From positions 124,001-188,000 of the forward strand of contig NW_017265139.1 in the NCBI RefSeq assembly GCF_001638985.1: a DNA stretch of 64,000 bases, written 5' to 3'. This stretch comes from Phycomyces blakesleeanus NRRL 1555(-) (taxonomy: Eukaryota > Mucoromycota > Mucoromycetes > Mucorales > Phycomycetaceae). Shown here in pieces: positions 1-10,800 of the stretch (positions are counted from its first letter, which is position 1; each line of letters begins with the position of its first letter). Both the position numbers and the translations under genes were made by a program. The notes beneath the pieces are model-generated. The model was not told the DNA's origin. It ran no database searches and saw nothing but the letters and a program-made list of their open reading frames with translations.

Positions 1-110
1 CGAGCTGTGCCGTCATCTTCACTTTGTACAATGGGCTCCGTAGCTACTGTCTCATCAAAGTCATTGGCTGCCTTTGCAATTAGTGATTGCAGCTGGTTTG
101 ACAGCCACAT
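1..110 (-). CDS. 5' end of an unidentified gene, cut by the window edge
   Basis: An ATG at 110 on the minus strand opens a frame that stays open to the window edge, giving about 36 residues beginning MWLSNQLQSLIAKAANDF and continuing into an acidic stretch. The amphipathic start would suit a coiled-coil or membrane-associated protein, but I do not recognise the family. It faces away from TAF7, and the two starts are 262 bp apart, so they probably share a promoter region. The remainder lies outside the window. Confidence 0.5.
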   Translation of the reverse strand, partial: MWLSNQLQSLIAKAANDFDETVATEPIVQSEDDGTA

Positions 111-371
111 TATACCGCCTGTGTGTATTATAGAGAAAGAGAGGGAGATAAAGGGAGAGAAAATGTCGTTTTTCTTAGGTCATTTAATGACTATGCTGAA
201 AGTTTGTCAACCAATTTTTTGAAAAAAAAAAAAAAAGTGTATTCAAACGCTGTCACGCCGACTGACAACTCTCTTTCCTCTTCCTGCGCTTCTTCTTTTT
301 CCTCTTTACCACTCAAACTTCATTTGTCTTTCTCACATTTTTATTTTTCTTTATTTTACCTCATCAATCTA
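111..371. promoter_or_regulatory. Shared divergent promoter region
   Basis: This short spacer separates the divergent starts of the partial gene (110, minus) and TAF7 (372, plus). It contains an A-run near 222-236 and a pyrimidine-rich stretch at about 270-360 directly before the TAF7 ATG. Pyrimidine-rich 5' leaders are common in fungi. No clear TATA box is visible. The boundaries are inferred from the two coding starts. Confidence 0.4.
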
Positions 372-644
372 ATGGAACACAAAAAGGAAACAAAAGTTAA
401 AATAAAGCGCGTAAAGTCGTCCTCCAACAAATCTAATTCGCTTCAAGACAAGCTCATCAAGATTAAACTGACTACAAAAGAAGCTGCACACAGTGGATCA
501 GACGATGAAGATGAGCCAGAAGCAACAATTGAAGAACATCTGATTTTACGGTTACCTGCTGGAAGTATGAGTGATCGTTTACATGAGTGTGTACGTAAAC
601 GAGAAATACCAGAGGATGTGAGGCTACACTTTAAAGGTAGGCGT

Positions 645-680
<36 letters not shown>

Positions 681-2081
681 TCACTCACTTACTCAATCAC
701 ATACATACATACATACATACATACATATTACAGACAATCGACGAGGATATTTTTATTTGGATGGACGAAAATACGACACCACTCTTGTCGATTTACCTAC
801 TATAATAGAATCTCAAAAGACACTAGACAAAAAACAATTCTATAAGATTGCCGATATCTCCCAGGTAGGTTTGATCTCAAAAAATACAGGAATTAAATGT
901 AAAATAAAATAAAATAAGATAAATAGGCGTGTGTGCATATGCATATATATTCATATATTCATATATATCTACTTTAAAAAAAAACAAATAAATAAATAAA
1001 TAAATAAACCTGGATTTCAGATGCTTGTTGTGGATGGTCCTTCCAAAGATGATGCCTTTATGCCACCCAACAATGGAAGGCACAGCACAGACCCTTATTC
1101 ATATCCACACGGTCTTGCACCTCCCTTAAAACATGTCCGGAAGAGACGTTTCAGAAAGAAACTTTCTAAACGGGCAAGTTGTCTTGTGATGCATAATTAC
1201 TGGCGTTTATTTGAAGCAATTAAAATGAGAAATAACACGAACAGAATGAATGTGTGTGTGTGTGTGTGTGTGTGTGTTTATTTTTGTCTTTATATATGTG
1301 TATGGGTTTCTATGTGTATATATGTGCGTATATTTAGGCCATTGAAGAAGTAGAACGAGAAGTAGAAAGATTGCTCGAAGTAGATGCCACTGCAGAAGAT
1401 GTTCAGTATGGTAAGATCTTATCAAAAATCCTAAATACTATTAATCTCATTTTGTTTTTATCTTTATGGATATATCTTCTAATAGAGGTGGTCGATAACC
1501 GTGAGATGGAAATGGAATTGGAATCTGATGCAGGCACTCAAGATATTGATATTGATATGAGCGATGCCGAGAGTGAGAGCGATGAGGATCTTGCAGCGGC
1601 TATCGACAGAGGGTTGGAGGAATTAGAAGAAGAAGATAACGATGACGATGACGATGACGATGAGGACAATGACGACGATGAGGAGGAGGATAGTGAAGAG
1701 GAAGACGAAGATGAGGGAGGCAAGACAGGAGAGATTGGTACGTACATTAGTATCTTTTGTAATAATAGTAATAATAAATGTGCGTGTTTGGATTATATAC
1801 TCACACATATCCATCGTAGAACAAAAACGACAAGAGATTGCCGAAATTAAGCAGGCAATTCAACGAAAGATGAGAGATCTGCTAACAGCACCAAACGCCA
1901 TGCTCAAGGTAATTACTATTCGATGGCTAAAAGTAATTAAACTTATAAAATAAATCTATGTGTTTGCTTTTAGAAACGATTTGAGACATCAATTGAGAGC
2001 TTGAAAAAGGAGTTGGCATTAAAAGAGGCACATTTAGCAGAGATGAGTAAACACAATGCTTCTCACAACGACTCTGCTTGA
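372..2081 (+). CDS. TAF7: TFIID subunit TAF7 (TAFII55 family)
   Basis: Predicted 356-residue subunit of general transcription factor TFIID, acting in the nucleus. In metazoans TAF7 binds TAF1 and restrains its acetyltransferase activity. Exons: 372-636, 734-864, 1021-1173, 1338-1410, 1486-1737, 1820-1908, 1974-2081. The TAFII55 N-terminal domain spans roughly residues 53-190 and shows the family hallmarks: LILRLP, the DGRKYDTTLVDLP block, IIESQKT, and a PHGLAPPLKHVRKRRFRK segment, followed by a helix related to EVEREVERLLEVD. A long Asp/Glu tract in exon 5 and a C-terminal coiled coil (QEIAEIKQAIQRKMRDLL) follow, as in other TAF7 proteins. The third intron appears to use a GC donor (GCAAGT at 1174), which keeps the conserved region in frame. 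The intron 3 sequence also carries a (GT)n run near 1250-1278. The family call is firm; the GC donor is inferred. Confidence 0.93.
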
Positions 2082-2286
2082 GTAATAAAAATAATAATTT
2101 TTTAAAAAAAAAAAGAAAAGAAAAAATTAATAATAATAATAATAATAAAACTACAAAAGCCTGTGTGCATTTAAAACACTATTTATGATTTGGAAACTGC
2201 AATTTGTCTCGTACTTTAAGTTTATTTATGACTTTTTCTTACACATCTTCACCTTTCTTCATACATATAAACATTTAGCACACAAT

Positions 2287-2335
2287 TGGTGTGGACAGAC
2301 TAAAAGTTCAAAAAAAGGGCAAAAAAAGGGCAAAA
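2287..2335 (+). repeat. Left terminal inverted repeat of the Harbinger element
   Basis: This is the left inverted repeat, beginning TGGTGTGGACAGACTAAAAG and continuing into two copies of an A-run plus GGGC motif. It pairs with 6077-6125 on the opposite strand. The two copies differ at only a few positions beyond base 36. Confidence 0.88.
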
Positions 2336-2366
2336 ATTTAGGCCATTTTATTGGATGAGAGTTTTA

Positions 2367-2436
2367 ATTAATTTTGCCCTTTTTTTGCCCTTTTTTTTGA
2401 AGGTTCAAAAAAAGGGCAAAAAAAGGGCAAAATTAA
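2367..2436. repeat. Near-perfect 70-bp palindrome inside the left end
   Basis: Two arms of about 34 nt, each made of two GGGCAAA-type blocks ending in TTAAT, face each other around a central GG at about 2402. One arm repeats the inner part of the terminal inverted repeat, so the left end holds the same motif once outside and twice more as a hairpin. It would form a very stable stem. It may derive from a nested miniature element or a duplicated transposon end. Confidence 0.8.
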
Positions 2437-2620
2437 TCAACGGCTATGATTGGCCAGTTTTCGTCTGATACTACTTGCATGATAATATCATGCATCCCTT
2501 CTAGTTGCATTACACTTAAATAGCAAACGACAATTTAAAGCATATATACTTACTATAATTAAATACTAGCGTGTATAAAAGTGAGAAATATATTACTCTT
2601 TTACTTATTATCTTAAAAAA

Positions 2621-4063
2621 ATGCCGCATACTCCAATAAATATACTCGCAAAATCAACTTTGGATGCATCTGCAGCTATCACTCAACACACGTTGAAGAA
2701 GATGATCAAGATGTTGTCCGACTCTAATGTCATTGCTTGTGAGGAAGATCATGACACGTACAAAGATTTTGCAAGCATATGCAAATTAAAGCTACAACAG
2801 GAGAAATTGATGGTTACGAAGGTCCAAGACAAAATCAGCAAAGGACGCTATTTTTTCAAAGGGCAAAACAAGACCAAGAAACTTGTAACTCAAAAAGAAA
2901 GATTGAATTTTCTGCTTGCCTTGGATGAAAGCGGCTTCCTGGAAGAGTTTCGAATGAGCAAGAGCTCTTTTTATAAGCTGTATGATCTTGTAAAAAACCA
3001 CGAGCTTTACCAACAATTGTCAGGATTTTACTCGATCGATGTTAGACTACAGATTTCCATTGTTCTTGACCGATTAGGATCAAATGGTAATTCTTCGTCA
3101 AGTGGCCATTTGGCAAGACGTTCTGGAATAGGAAGTAAGTAACTCAGGATAATAGTCTACGACTGTTTACCCACATATACAAAAGCAAATTTATTCACCT
3201 GTTTCCTACAATAAAAACAAATAGAGGGCTCTATCGAGAATATAACAACCAGATTCTTCAAAGTAATTCTCTCTTTAGAGCACAAGTTCGTTTATTGGCC
3301 AACCGAATCTGAGAAAGCAGAGATAAAACGAGCAAATGAATATTCATTAGGATTTCCAAACCTTGTTGGATTTCTTGATGGATGCTTATTTAAGCTGGCA
3401 AAAGCACCATCGTGGAAGCCAGAGCAGTTTTTCGGTCGCAGATCCGCTTACTGTGTAAACAGTGTCGCAGTGTGTGATCATAGACGCATAATCCGATACA
3501 TGTCAACCGGTTTCTTTGGAAGTTCGCATGATATGCGTACTTTGTCTGAGTGTGAGCTTGGAAAATTCCCAGAGCGATTCTTTTCTGATGACGAGTATGT
3601 GTTGGCAGACGCGGGGTACAAGGCTACGAACTATATTGTTCCAATCAAAAAGAAGCCAAGAAACAGTGAACTCTCGTTAGCAGACCAAGAGTTCAACACC
3701 AAGATCTCGAGCATGCGAGTAAAAATTGAGCATGCATTTGGAATCTTAAAAGAGAGATTCTACTCTCTCAAATCAATCCCTGTAAGGATAAAAAGAAAGG
3801 AAGACGTTGTAAAGGTTAACGCATGGATTCGGGTTTGCGTAGCCTTGAACAATTTCCTGATGTGTCAAGATGACGACAAATGGTCTCAGGAAGCCAAGCG
3901 TCGATGGGAAGATAGAGAGAAAGCTGAAGTTGAACGCCTGCGGAAGACAGGATATTCAGAGGAGTCTGGTGTAGTAGATGGATCCCAGAATATAGACGGA
4001 AATACAAGGTGGATCCAGACACAACGTGTTGTTATGTCAAAAGAGAAGAATAAATCTTCTTGA
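2621..4063 (+). CDS. PIF/Harbinger transposase (HARBI1-like, DDE_Tnp_4)
   Basis: Predicted 450-residue transposase that would bind the element ends and catalyse excision and insertion. Exons 2621-3134 and 3225-4063, joined through a 90-nt intron with GTAAGT and TAG sites. The DDE triad is present in family context: the first Asp in GFLDGCLFKL, the second in VLADAGYKATNYIVP, and the Glu in RVKIEHAFGILKERF. The N-terminal region (TKKERLNF-like helices, about residues 85-170) would correspond to the DNA-binding part. No internal stops or frameshifts were found. It converges on the Myb-like gene inside the same element. In known Harbinger elements the transposase needs that partner for nuclear import and end recognition; here this is inferred. 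Confidence 0.9.
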
Positions 4064-4401
4064 ATAAAGAAAATAAACTTTGATCATTCTAAATACATTA
4101 AAAAAAACAGAAGTATTAGCTTTTATATCTATTAGATAGATCTCACTTTTCGGCATTTGACAGCTGTAATTAAATAGATATTTTGTCATTATTTATGTTC
4201 TTCTCTTTCTTTAATATTTTATTATCAAACTATTTTGAAGACGTAAGTAGAAGATCAATTTTGCCTGCTTTAATGATAGTATTTTTATATAGTCTACATG
4301 CCTTTACATTTTTTTAAATAAAATAACATTAGTTCTGAGAATTTGTATATAAATATATATATAAATTAAACGCATAGTATAAATAGAAGAAATACAATTT
4401 A
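4064..4401. other. Intergenic spacer between the two Harbinger genes
   Basis: This very AT-rich stretch separates the convergent 3' ends of the transposase and the Myb-like gene. It has T-rich and A-rich runs and AATAAA-like motifs on both strands that could serve as polyadenylation signals. I see no additional gene in it. Confidence 0.6.
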
Positions 4402-5464
4402 TTAATTAAGGTATTGATTATACACCTCTTCTAATTCATTCTTAGTCTTCTCCTCAGACCAGTCAAATGTTTTTGCCATAAGGATCACTCCTTTTACCCG
4501 CTGCTCGCATTGAAGCTCTTTTTGCAGCTTCTCCTTCTGGTTCTTGAGCTCTTCCTCGTACTTTGATTCTAAGAGCGATATCCGGGCATCATTGAACTCT
4601 TTTATACCATGCCCAATATCCTCTATGCTCTTGACTGATCTTTTTGCCGTGTTCTTCACAATCTTGCCAAAGAATTTAGGGCGTCTTTTGCCACTGTACG
4701 CACTGGCGTCAGAGTGCTCGGAGGTGCTGCTTTCACTATTGCTTTGGACAATGGCCTCTCTCTGAGAACTGATCTCATTGCTGACATCAGCTCCCTGTTC
4801 TTCTTGGTCTTTGCAGCTTTTGCTGCTCTCACTGGCTTCGTCACCTCCATCATTTTCACCGTCTTCACCGTCTTCATCCTTGCTCATGTCTTGGGCTTTG
4901 TTTAAGTCCAAGGGCGTTGTTGTATTACATACAGCAGGTGACTTTGCCTTACTTTCACCAAGTACTTTTCTCATCTGCGTGAAGTTTGGGCATATATCAT
5001 TAAGATATACTTATAAAAAATAATTTAAATTGTTTAGATGTTTGTTTTAACTTATACGTAACAATATTCATACCTTCAAGCTCATCTTTTTCACGTTGAG
5101 ACATTTCTTCTTCGCTAATTCTCATTGTGCTGTCTTCCCAGGCTTTGAATGCAATAGGATATTGCTTGGTTATCAAATACGTCAGCTTGCTTTTTATTTG
5201 AGAGCTGGTGCGCTTCACACCCTGCTTGTCAAAATACTGGCAGCAGTCGTTGATCACTCTGGTCTTGCTGACCTTGACCTTCTTCCCGTTCTTGAAGCCA
5301 CCAAGGTACTTCCTCAGATTGTCTGCGTCGTCTTTCAGCAGAAAGTACTGCAGCCGATCAATCGATGACAACCCATCTTTACCACCATCTGGCTTCATCC
5401 AGGAATGTGACTGATTGTCATCTTCCTGATGAGAAACGAACTCAATAGCGCTGGGGGTGGACAT
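4402..5464 (-). CDS. Myb/SANT-like partner protein of the Harbinger element
   Basis: Predicted 332-residue protein. Exons 5464-5074 and 5009-4402 (minus); the short intron uses GTATGA and a TATAAG acceptor, chosen because it keeps the frame open. Residues about 25-100 show a trihelix/Myb-SANT-like pattern: a leading LQYFLLKDD segment, a basic middle (GKKVKVSKTRVI) and a third helix with KRTSSQIKSKLTYLITKQY. A Ser/Glu-rich acidic linker follows, then a basic patch and a C-terminal coiled coil (YEEELKNQKEKLQKELQ). This arrangement matches the second ORF of PIF/Harbinger elements, which helps the transposase bind the ends. The family is inferred from pattern and context; the exact domain model needs a profile search. 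Confidence 0.75.
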
Positions 5465-6026
5465 ACTTTTATTACAATAGTTTAATGTAAGGTACAGGCG
5501 ATACAAGAAGATAATTTTTTTTATAAAAAAAAAAGACGAAAAGGATGGAGTTAAAATGAAGGTAGATGAGTATTGATTATTATTTATAACTTTATGAGTA
5601 ATATATACTGACAAGCTATTTTGGCTAAAATGTTATACCTGTAATAAATGGATTTGTAAAAAAAGTGGTGTAGATAATTAGATTATGAGATGGAGAGAGG
5701 TTTGAGCTCAAGAAGAATGATTTTTATTGATGAGAATTGTTAAGAGTTCTTGTATTGATGGGGAGGACTTTTAGAGACAGGGGATATCGTTTGCATACGT
5801 ATGCTTTGACGATATGCAGATACAGATTCAAGCAGTGAAAGATTCTGAAGAGTTGTAATTGGATAATATAAACAAATTCGTCTTTATCCACAACAAAACA
5901 GACTTCTTTATGTTGATATATTTGAATATGAAGCATTGACTATGCTTACTGACAGTGACAGCATTATGAGCATAGCATTACCTAATATGTATTTTGAACT
6001 AATTTTGAACTTTTTTAAAAAAAAAG
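5465..6026. other. Promoter side of the Myb-like gene inside the element
   Basis: This is non-coding sequence between the Myb-like start and the right end of the transposon. It is AT-rich, with long T/A runs near 5516-5533. No coding frame is convincing. It probably holds the promoter of the Myb-like gene and subterminal binding sites for the transposase. Confidence 0.5.
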
Positions 6027-6125
6027 GTGTGGACAATCATAATTAAAGCTGATTGGCTAAGTTCAAGATGGACTTGTTTTACCCTTTTCTTGCCCTTTTT
6101 TTGAACTTTTAGTCTGTCCACACCA
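6026..6125. repeat. Right terminal repeat with an extra internal copy of the tip
   Basis: The right inverted repeat occupies 6077-6125. About 50 bp inward, at 6026-6038, a second GGTGTGGACA tip appears in the left-end orientation, so the terminal 100 bp reads as a small unit bounded by facing tips. A shared TGATTGGC motif lies inside both ends of the element. It may be a duplicated end or a remnant of a miniature derivative. Confidence 0.7.
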
Positions 6126-6128
6126 AAT

Positions 6129-7809
6129 ATTTAGAGTTTTATAATGCACAACATACAAACGTGTACAGAAGTCAGACACTTTTAAAACGTATTTCTTAAA
6201 AAAAAATATGAAAGGTGTACTCTTTTCCGAAAATTGTTGGTACAAAAATAAATGTAAAATTTGGTGCAAATTTCTACCATTTCTATGCTTAATTTCCCTT
6301 TTTTGGTGCATTTAGTGCATACGATTTTTGTACAAAATCAATTTTAATTTTTGCATTATTAATTGCCAGAAAAAAATTACTTAAACACTATATTTATCAT
6401 AAGCATTTATTATTTTCATTTTTGTTTTTTGATTGTGGGATAGAGTCTCTCACGAGACTGCCAAAAATTGCTGCTGCACCCGAAGGTACCGCAGACGGGT
6501 ATTGGTTGTAGTTTTCAACCAGCAATAAACCAGCATCGGTAGAAACCTCACGCGCGTGGTTATGCCCTAGCACAAGAATGTGGAAAAAGGAGGGACATGG
6601 GAAGAACCTCTATTTATACCTTTTCACTCTCTCAAAATCCCAAAAAAATTAACAAGCGATACAAGTCACTTCTATGACTGCTGTATGATAAGCACGTCAC
6701 AGAAAGTTGTACAAGTATACAAAATAGAAATACAGCTTGTGTTTCACAATATTTTTTTTTATTTTTTTATCAGCGAATCAAATTGCTTTTCCTTTTTTTT
6801 TCACTTGATTTAATTTGCAGATTTTAACCAATAAGTATCAAAAATATTTCCAAGTTAAAACCGCGCCATACGTCGCTCCTGAAGATTTCTAAAAGTATGC
6901 GTTTATCAATTAGGCGTCTACTTGGCTGCGGTCGTGACGCGTAGGATACGTGTAAGAGATAAAGTATCAGCTCTAAGAGCTCTGTTGCTTCACTGGAAAA
7001 TACTAGTGACCGATTATTTTGGTCGAGGTAGCTTATAATAAAATTTAGAGTGTAAAAATTTACAAATGTGCACCTTTTTAGGCATTTGCTCTTCTTTTTT
7101 TGTTAAAAAGATAAAGAAATTCAATAGTATTTACATAAGACGTGTTTATCTCTATCCTTTCTGCTTCTTACTCAATCTGGAGTAATTATAGTACCTTGAA
7201 GTATTCCAATATACCACTACTAGCAGTAACAGTAAATAAAAAATAAAAATGAGAACCAAGTCTTAGGTCCTGATATGACATTTATAAATGCATATTGATG
7301 TATTATAAAAAGCTGCAGTGTAAATGGAACAAAAGAAAACTTTAAGCATATTTTTTAAATCAGACTTAAAATGATAAAGGATAATATGCACTGTATTAAT
7401 AACTCATAAAGATCTAGTGGAATTAAATCAAGCCAAATCACTTTTATAATAAACATAAAAGTTACGTGTTATATATACACCTTTATCAAAAGCTGCTTTG
7501 AAATTACTAGAAATCCAAGTATCCGTATTCTTTAATATAGAATTCCAGAAAGATTTCCATATAATTCTTGTTAATATGACAACTAGAATTTCGTTATTTT
7601 TAATATATTTTATTTTATTTTTTACTGCGCTCGTATCATTTATTAATTATTTATAACTGCATAGTAACATACTTGATAACAAGACATTCTTTGTATTCTG
7701 CATGGATATTTTGTTTCTTTTGAGATATTTAAAGGTAACCATCTTATTATACTTATGATTGCTATCACTATCCTTAATTTTAACACTAGCACTAATACTA
7801 ATTGCTAGA
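6129..7809. other. Intergenic region, AT-rich with two CG-containing islands
   Basis: No gene is evident. Two stretches stand out from the AT-rich background: about 6430-6600, which contains a 6-bp stem (AGTCTC-TCAC-GAGACT) near 6444-6459, and about 6860-7030, which is richer in CG dinucleotides. Both could be eroded mobile-element ends, but no coding homology or partner repeat was found in the window. Confidence 0.4.
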
Positions 7810-10800
7810 TCATGCTCTTGCGCCAAGTTTAGACGACGTATCTAATGCTTTCGACTTATTATTTTTTGCCTTTTCCATTTCTTTAGCCATAATGCTTGCA
7901 TTAAGGCGTCTCATCCATGAACGATCTACGTTCATAGCTATGTACAGTTCAGGAGACATACTTTCGGAAAGACCGTTTTCCTTGAAAGGTCTTGTTGATG
8001 CGTCTGCCTTCAGTCGACGGATTTCATCAAATGCGACCACATAACAGTAGTTTGAGAATTTGCCATTATCGATTGTACAGATGTAAGCATAGCTAGCCTT
8101 AATCGCCCCCATAATCTGCCCACCATTGAATCTAGCATCGTATCTTAAGACTTGAGACTTTGTTGACGTGATTCCATGGTATATACTGGAAAAATGTTCC
8201 TCCAAGTCAAAAGTCGTACTGAACTTTTCTTCATCATTCACAGGCGCAGACTTTTTTACTCTTCCATATCGTCTCACTCGTATTTGCTTACAGTGTTTGT
8301 TATACGCGTCCACACACTCATCAATTTTCTTCTTGATAAACTCAAGATCCTCCAGAAGATTGGTGTCATCATTTTTCTTGGCCGTATTATACATATTTGT
8401 CCAATATTCAGCCAAGTCAGAGTCAATCAAAGAAGACTTATTGTTCGTCGTCAAGCCTTTGGTGTGCTTCTCAAACGTATCAGTTTCTTTGAGTAAGGTG
8501 ACAAACAAGTGGTCCATAGTTGTCTGTGGTCTATGCTGGCCTTTTCCCGTGCCTTCTGATTCTCCCACCACAAAATCCTTGTACCTCATCTTATTTCGTT
8601 TGTCGAGAAACCACCGTGGCTTCTTTAAACTTTGGAATTCAATTTGATCGCGTTTCAGTACCTCGTCTTTGATGGTAAGACCTTGCTTAGACGCATCCAC
8701 AAGTTTGGCACACATGAGGGCTAGGTAGATTACATTCTTATCCTCGAGAGATTTTACTTCTGCCATTACTGTTCGCCAGTTCTCATAGGTACCGAGAATA
8801 GAATCAGGGGAAGAAATGGATATGAAGTGCTTTTGAAATATGGTTCCATGTTTTACAGGATCTCTCGTGTGACTCAAGAGTGCTCTTACGGGTGTGTTGT
8901 TTTGAACAAAGGTACCCTTCATTCTGATAGGTATAGGAGGCACAGGAGAAGATTTAAACGGCTCAACCACACGTTGATCCCAACAACAAAATACCTATCC
9001 GAATATTGTATTTTATTATTATAGTTCATATATAGAAAAGCCAGACTTTAAAAGGACAATAGTAATAATAAAATTCTAACTTATAAATTTATAAATTTAA
9101 TTTAAATTATTCACTTACAATATCACCATCATAGTCGCCACCACCTAGCATACTTGCTAACGATCTTTCTCCTTTAATAGAAAATACAATTAAATCTGTA
9201 TATATCTGCAAGGCCGGACAGTCAACAGCAACAACCTTTTGTACATCACTTTGAAGACCACATGGATTGCGGGTCACGACCACATCTCCGGTAATAACTC
9301 CTGCCTTGATACCCGTCAGTTCCTCAACGCGTCGACTAGACAGCTGTATAAATATTTCGCCTTCTTTTAGAGTCCCACTGGGATCAGGAATACAGGTTGC
9401 CATACATGATTGCTGGATTTCAATTTTGTATTTCGTTGTCAAGTTTCGCATGGCATCACGGAAGACTTGAGTTACCCTTCCGGCCACGAATTTGTTTGTC
9501 AAGTCGAATCCAGAGTCAATAAGACGTACGATTGCTTCGTGCGACATGGCTGGAAATCCAGAGTATTTGTTTATTCTCCATTGTGTTTCGAGGGGGCTGA
9601 TATTTACAACGTCATCTGTATCTTCTGTGTCCCATTCAACATATGTATCTTCTTCTTTTGCCCTTTCAACCCACAACCCCTTTTCCACGATATCTGCATC
9701 AAGTCGAGTTCTCATCAGATTTCCCTCCTTGACAACCCAATCACGAAGTAATTTGATATCCTTGCTGCCTGTAATTACGGACGAAAGGCGATGCAGGTAA
9801 TCTTGGAGTAAGACAACAAAAACCTCGGTGGGTACGCCACCTGAAGAAAGACACTGGATAAACTGGGTGTTCAGACTGGCGGGATAAACGCAAACAGAAC
9901 GTTTGACCAGATCAAAGGTATAGTGCAAGGGGTCAATGCTGGCGTCCTTTTGAAGCACGCCGGTTTTAAATTTATTTTGAGACTTTCTGATTTCGATCCA
10001 TTCACCAGAAGTAAAGTCTAGCTCAGGAGATAAGATCCAAATGCCCTTTGCACCTGCAATACGACCTTGGATCGCGCACGGAACGTCGTCTTTGCCTTCT
10101 AGTTGCATGATTTTCCGCATAGCTGCACATGAGATAATACCACAGCCGTCTGTCATACAAGTTTCCTCTTCACCATTTTTATCAGAATATATGTCATCCA
10201 CGTAGCGAATACTTTCTTTGGAGAACAAAAGGGTCGGGATACTATTACTGTATCCAAGTGTCATACGACTAGCGAATTTGTTTAGTGGCATTTTGTAGTT
10301 CTCCTCTATTGGAATATGCCATCGGATGACTTGGAAGATAGGTATTTCCTCAAGCTTTGGACCTTTGGTAGCAAACAGAATCAATGTATTGTCTTTGATA
10401 AACAGGAACTCAAATGTACGGCCCATTACTATAAACGGCTTTAGGAAAAACTCCTTTTGCTGCTGAATGAGGGATGGATCGGAATGTTTGCTCAATTTCA
10501 TTTCCAAAAAGCGATCTTGGCCATATTTACGAAAGAATCGGTTAGAAGCACCAACGGTCGGTGCTCTGAGGAGCATCTTTGGGGGTTCGGTGGTCGAGAG
10601 CTTTACAATAGCACCGTAATGTATCATTCTGTTCTTTGTATTACTCTCCAGATGATTCCACACCTGATCAGAGCAACTCTCCATCAGGGCATACGAGGAG
10701 TGGTCTGTTGGTGATTTGCCTTGCTTGGTATTATACCACGACAGCATGACTTGATAGAGTTGACGTGGATCGACCTTGATTACAGCAAAGAACTTTTGGA

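Larger units (their letters stand above)
2284..6128. mobile_element. Complete PIF/Harbinger DNA transposon with AAT target duplication
   Basis: The element runs from 2287 to 6125 (3839 bp). The left end TGGTGTGGACAGAC... is matched in inverse orientation at the right end; the outer 36 bases are identical and similarity continues to about 49 bp (2287-2335 and 6077-6125). The trinucleotide AAT flanks both ends directly (2284-2286 and 6126-6128). A 3-bp duplication fits PIF/Harbinger, although TWA is the usual target. Inside are a DDE transposase (plus) and a Myb/SANT-like gene (minus), converging on each other, the standard two-gene content of this superfamily. Both frames are intact with clean introns, so the copy may be young or still functional. 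Confidence 0.88.

Noticed and set aside
1538..1747. Ser-rich frame opposite the TAF7 acidic exon
   Set aside because: It is the antisense shadow of the Asp/Glu codons of a confident TAF7 exon.
2284..6128. LTR retrotransposon explanation for the repeat-bounded region
   Set aside because: Terminal repeats are inverted, not direct, and the genes are a DDE transposase and a Myb-like protein.
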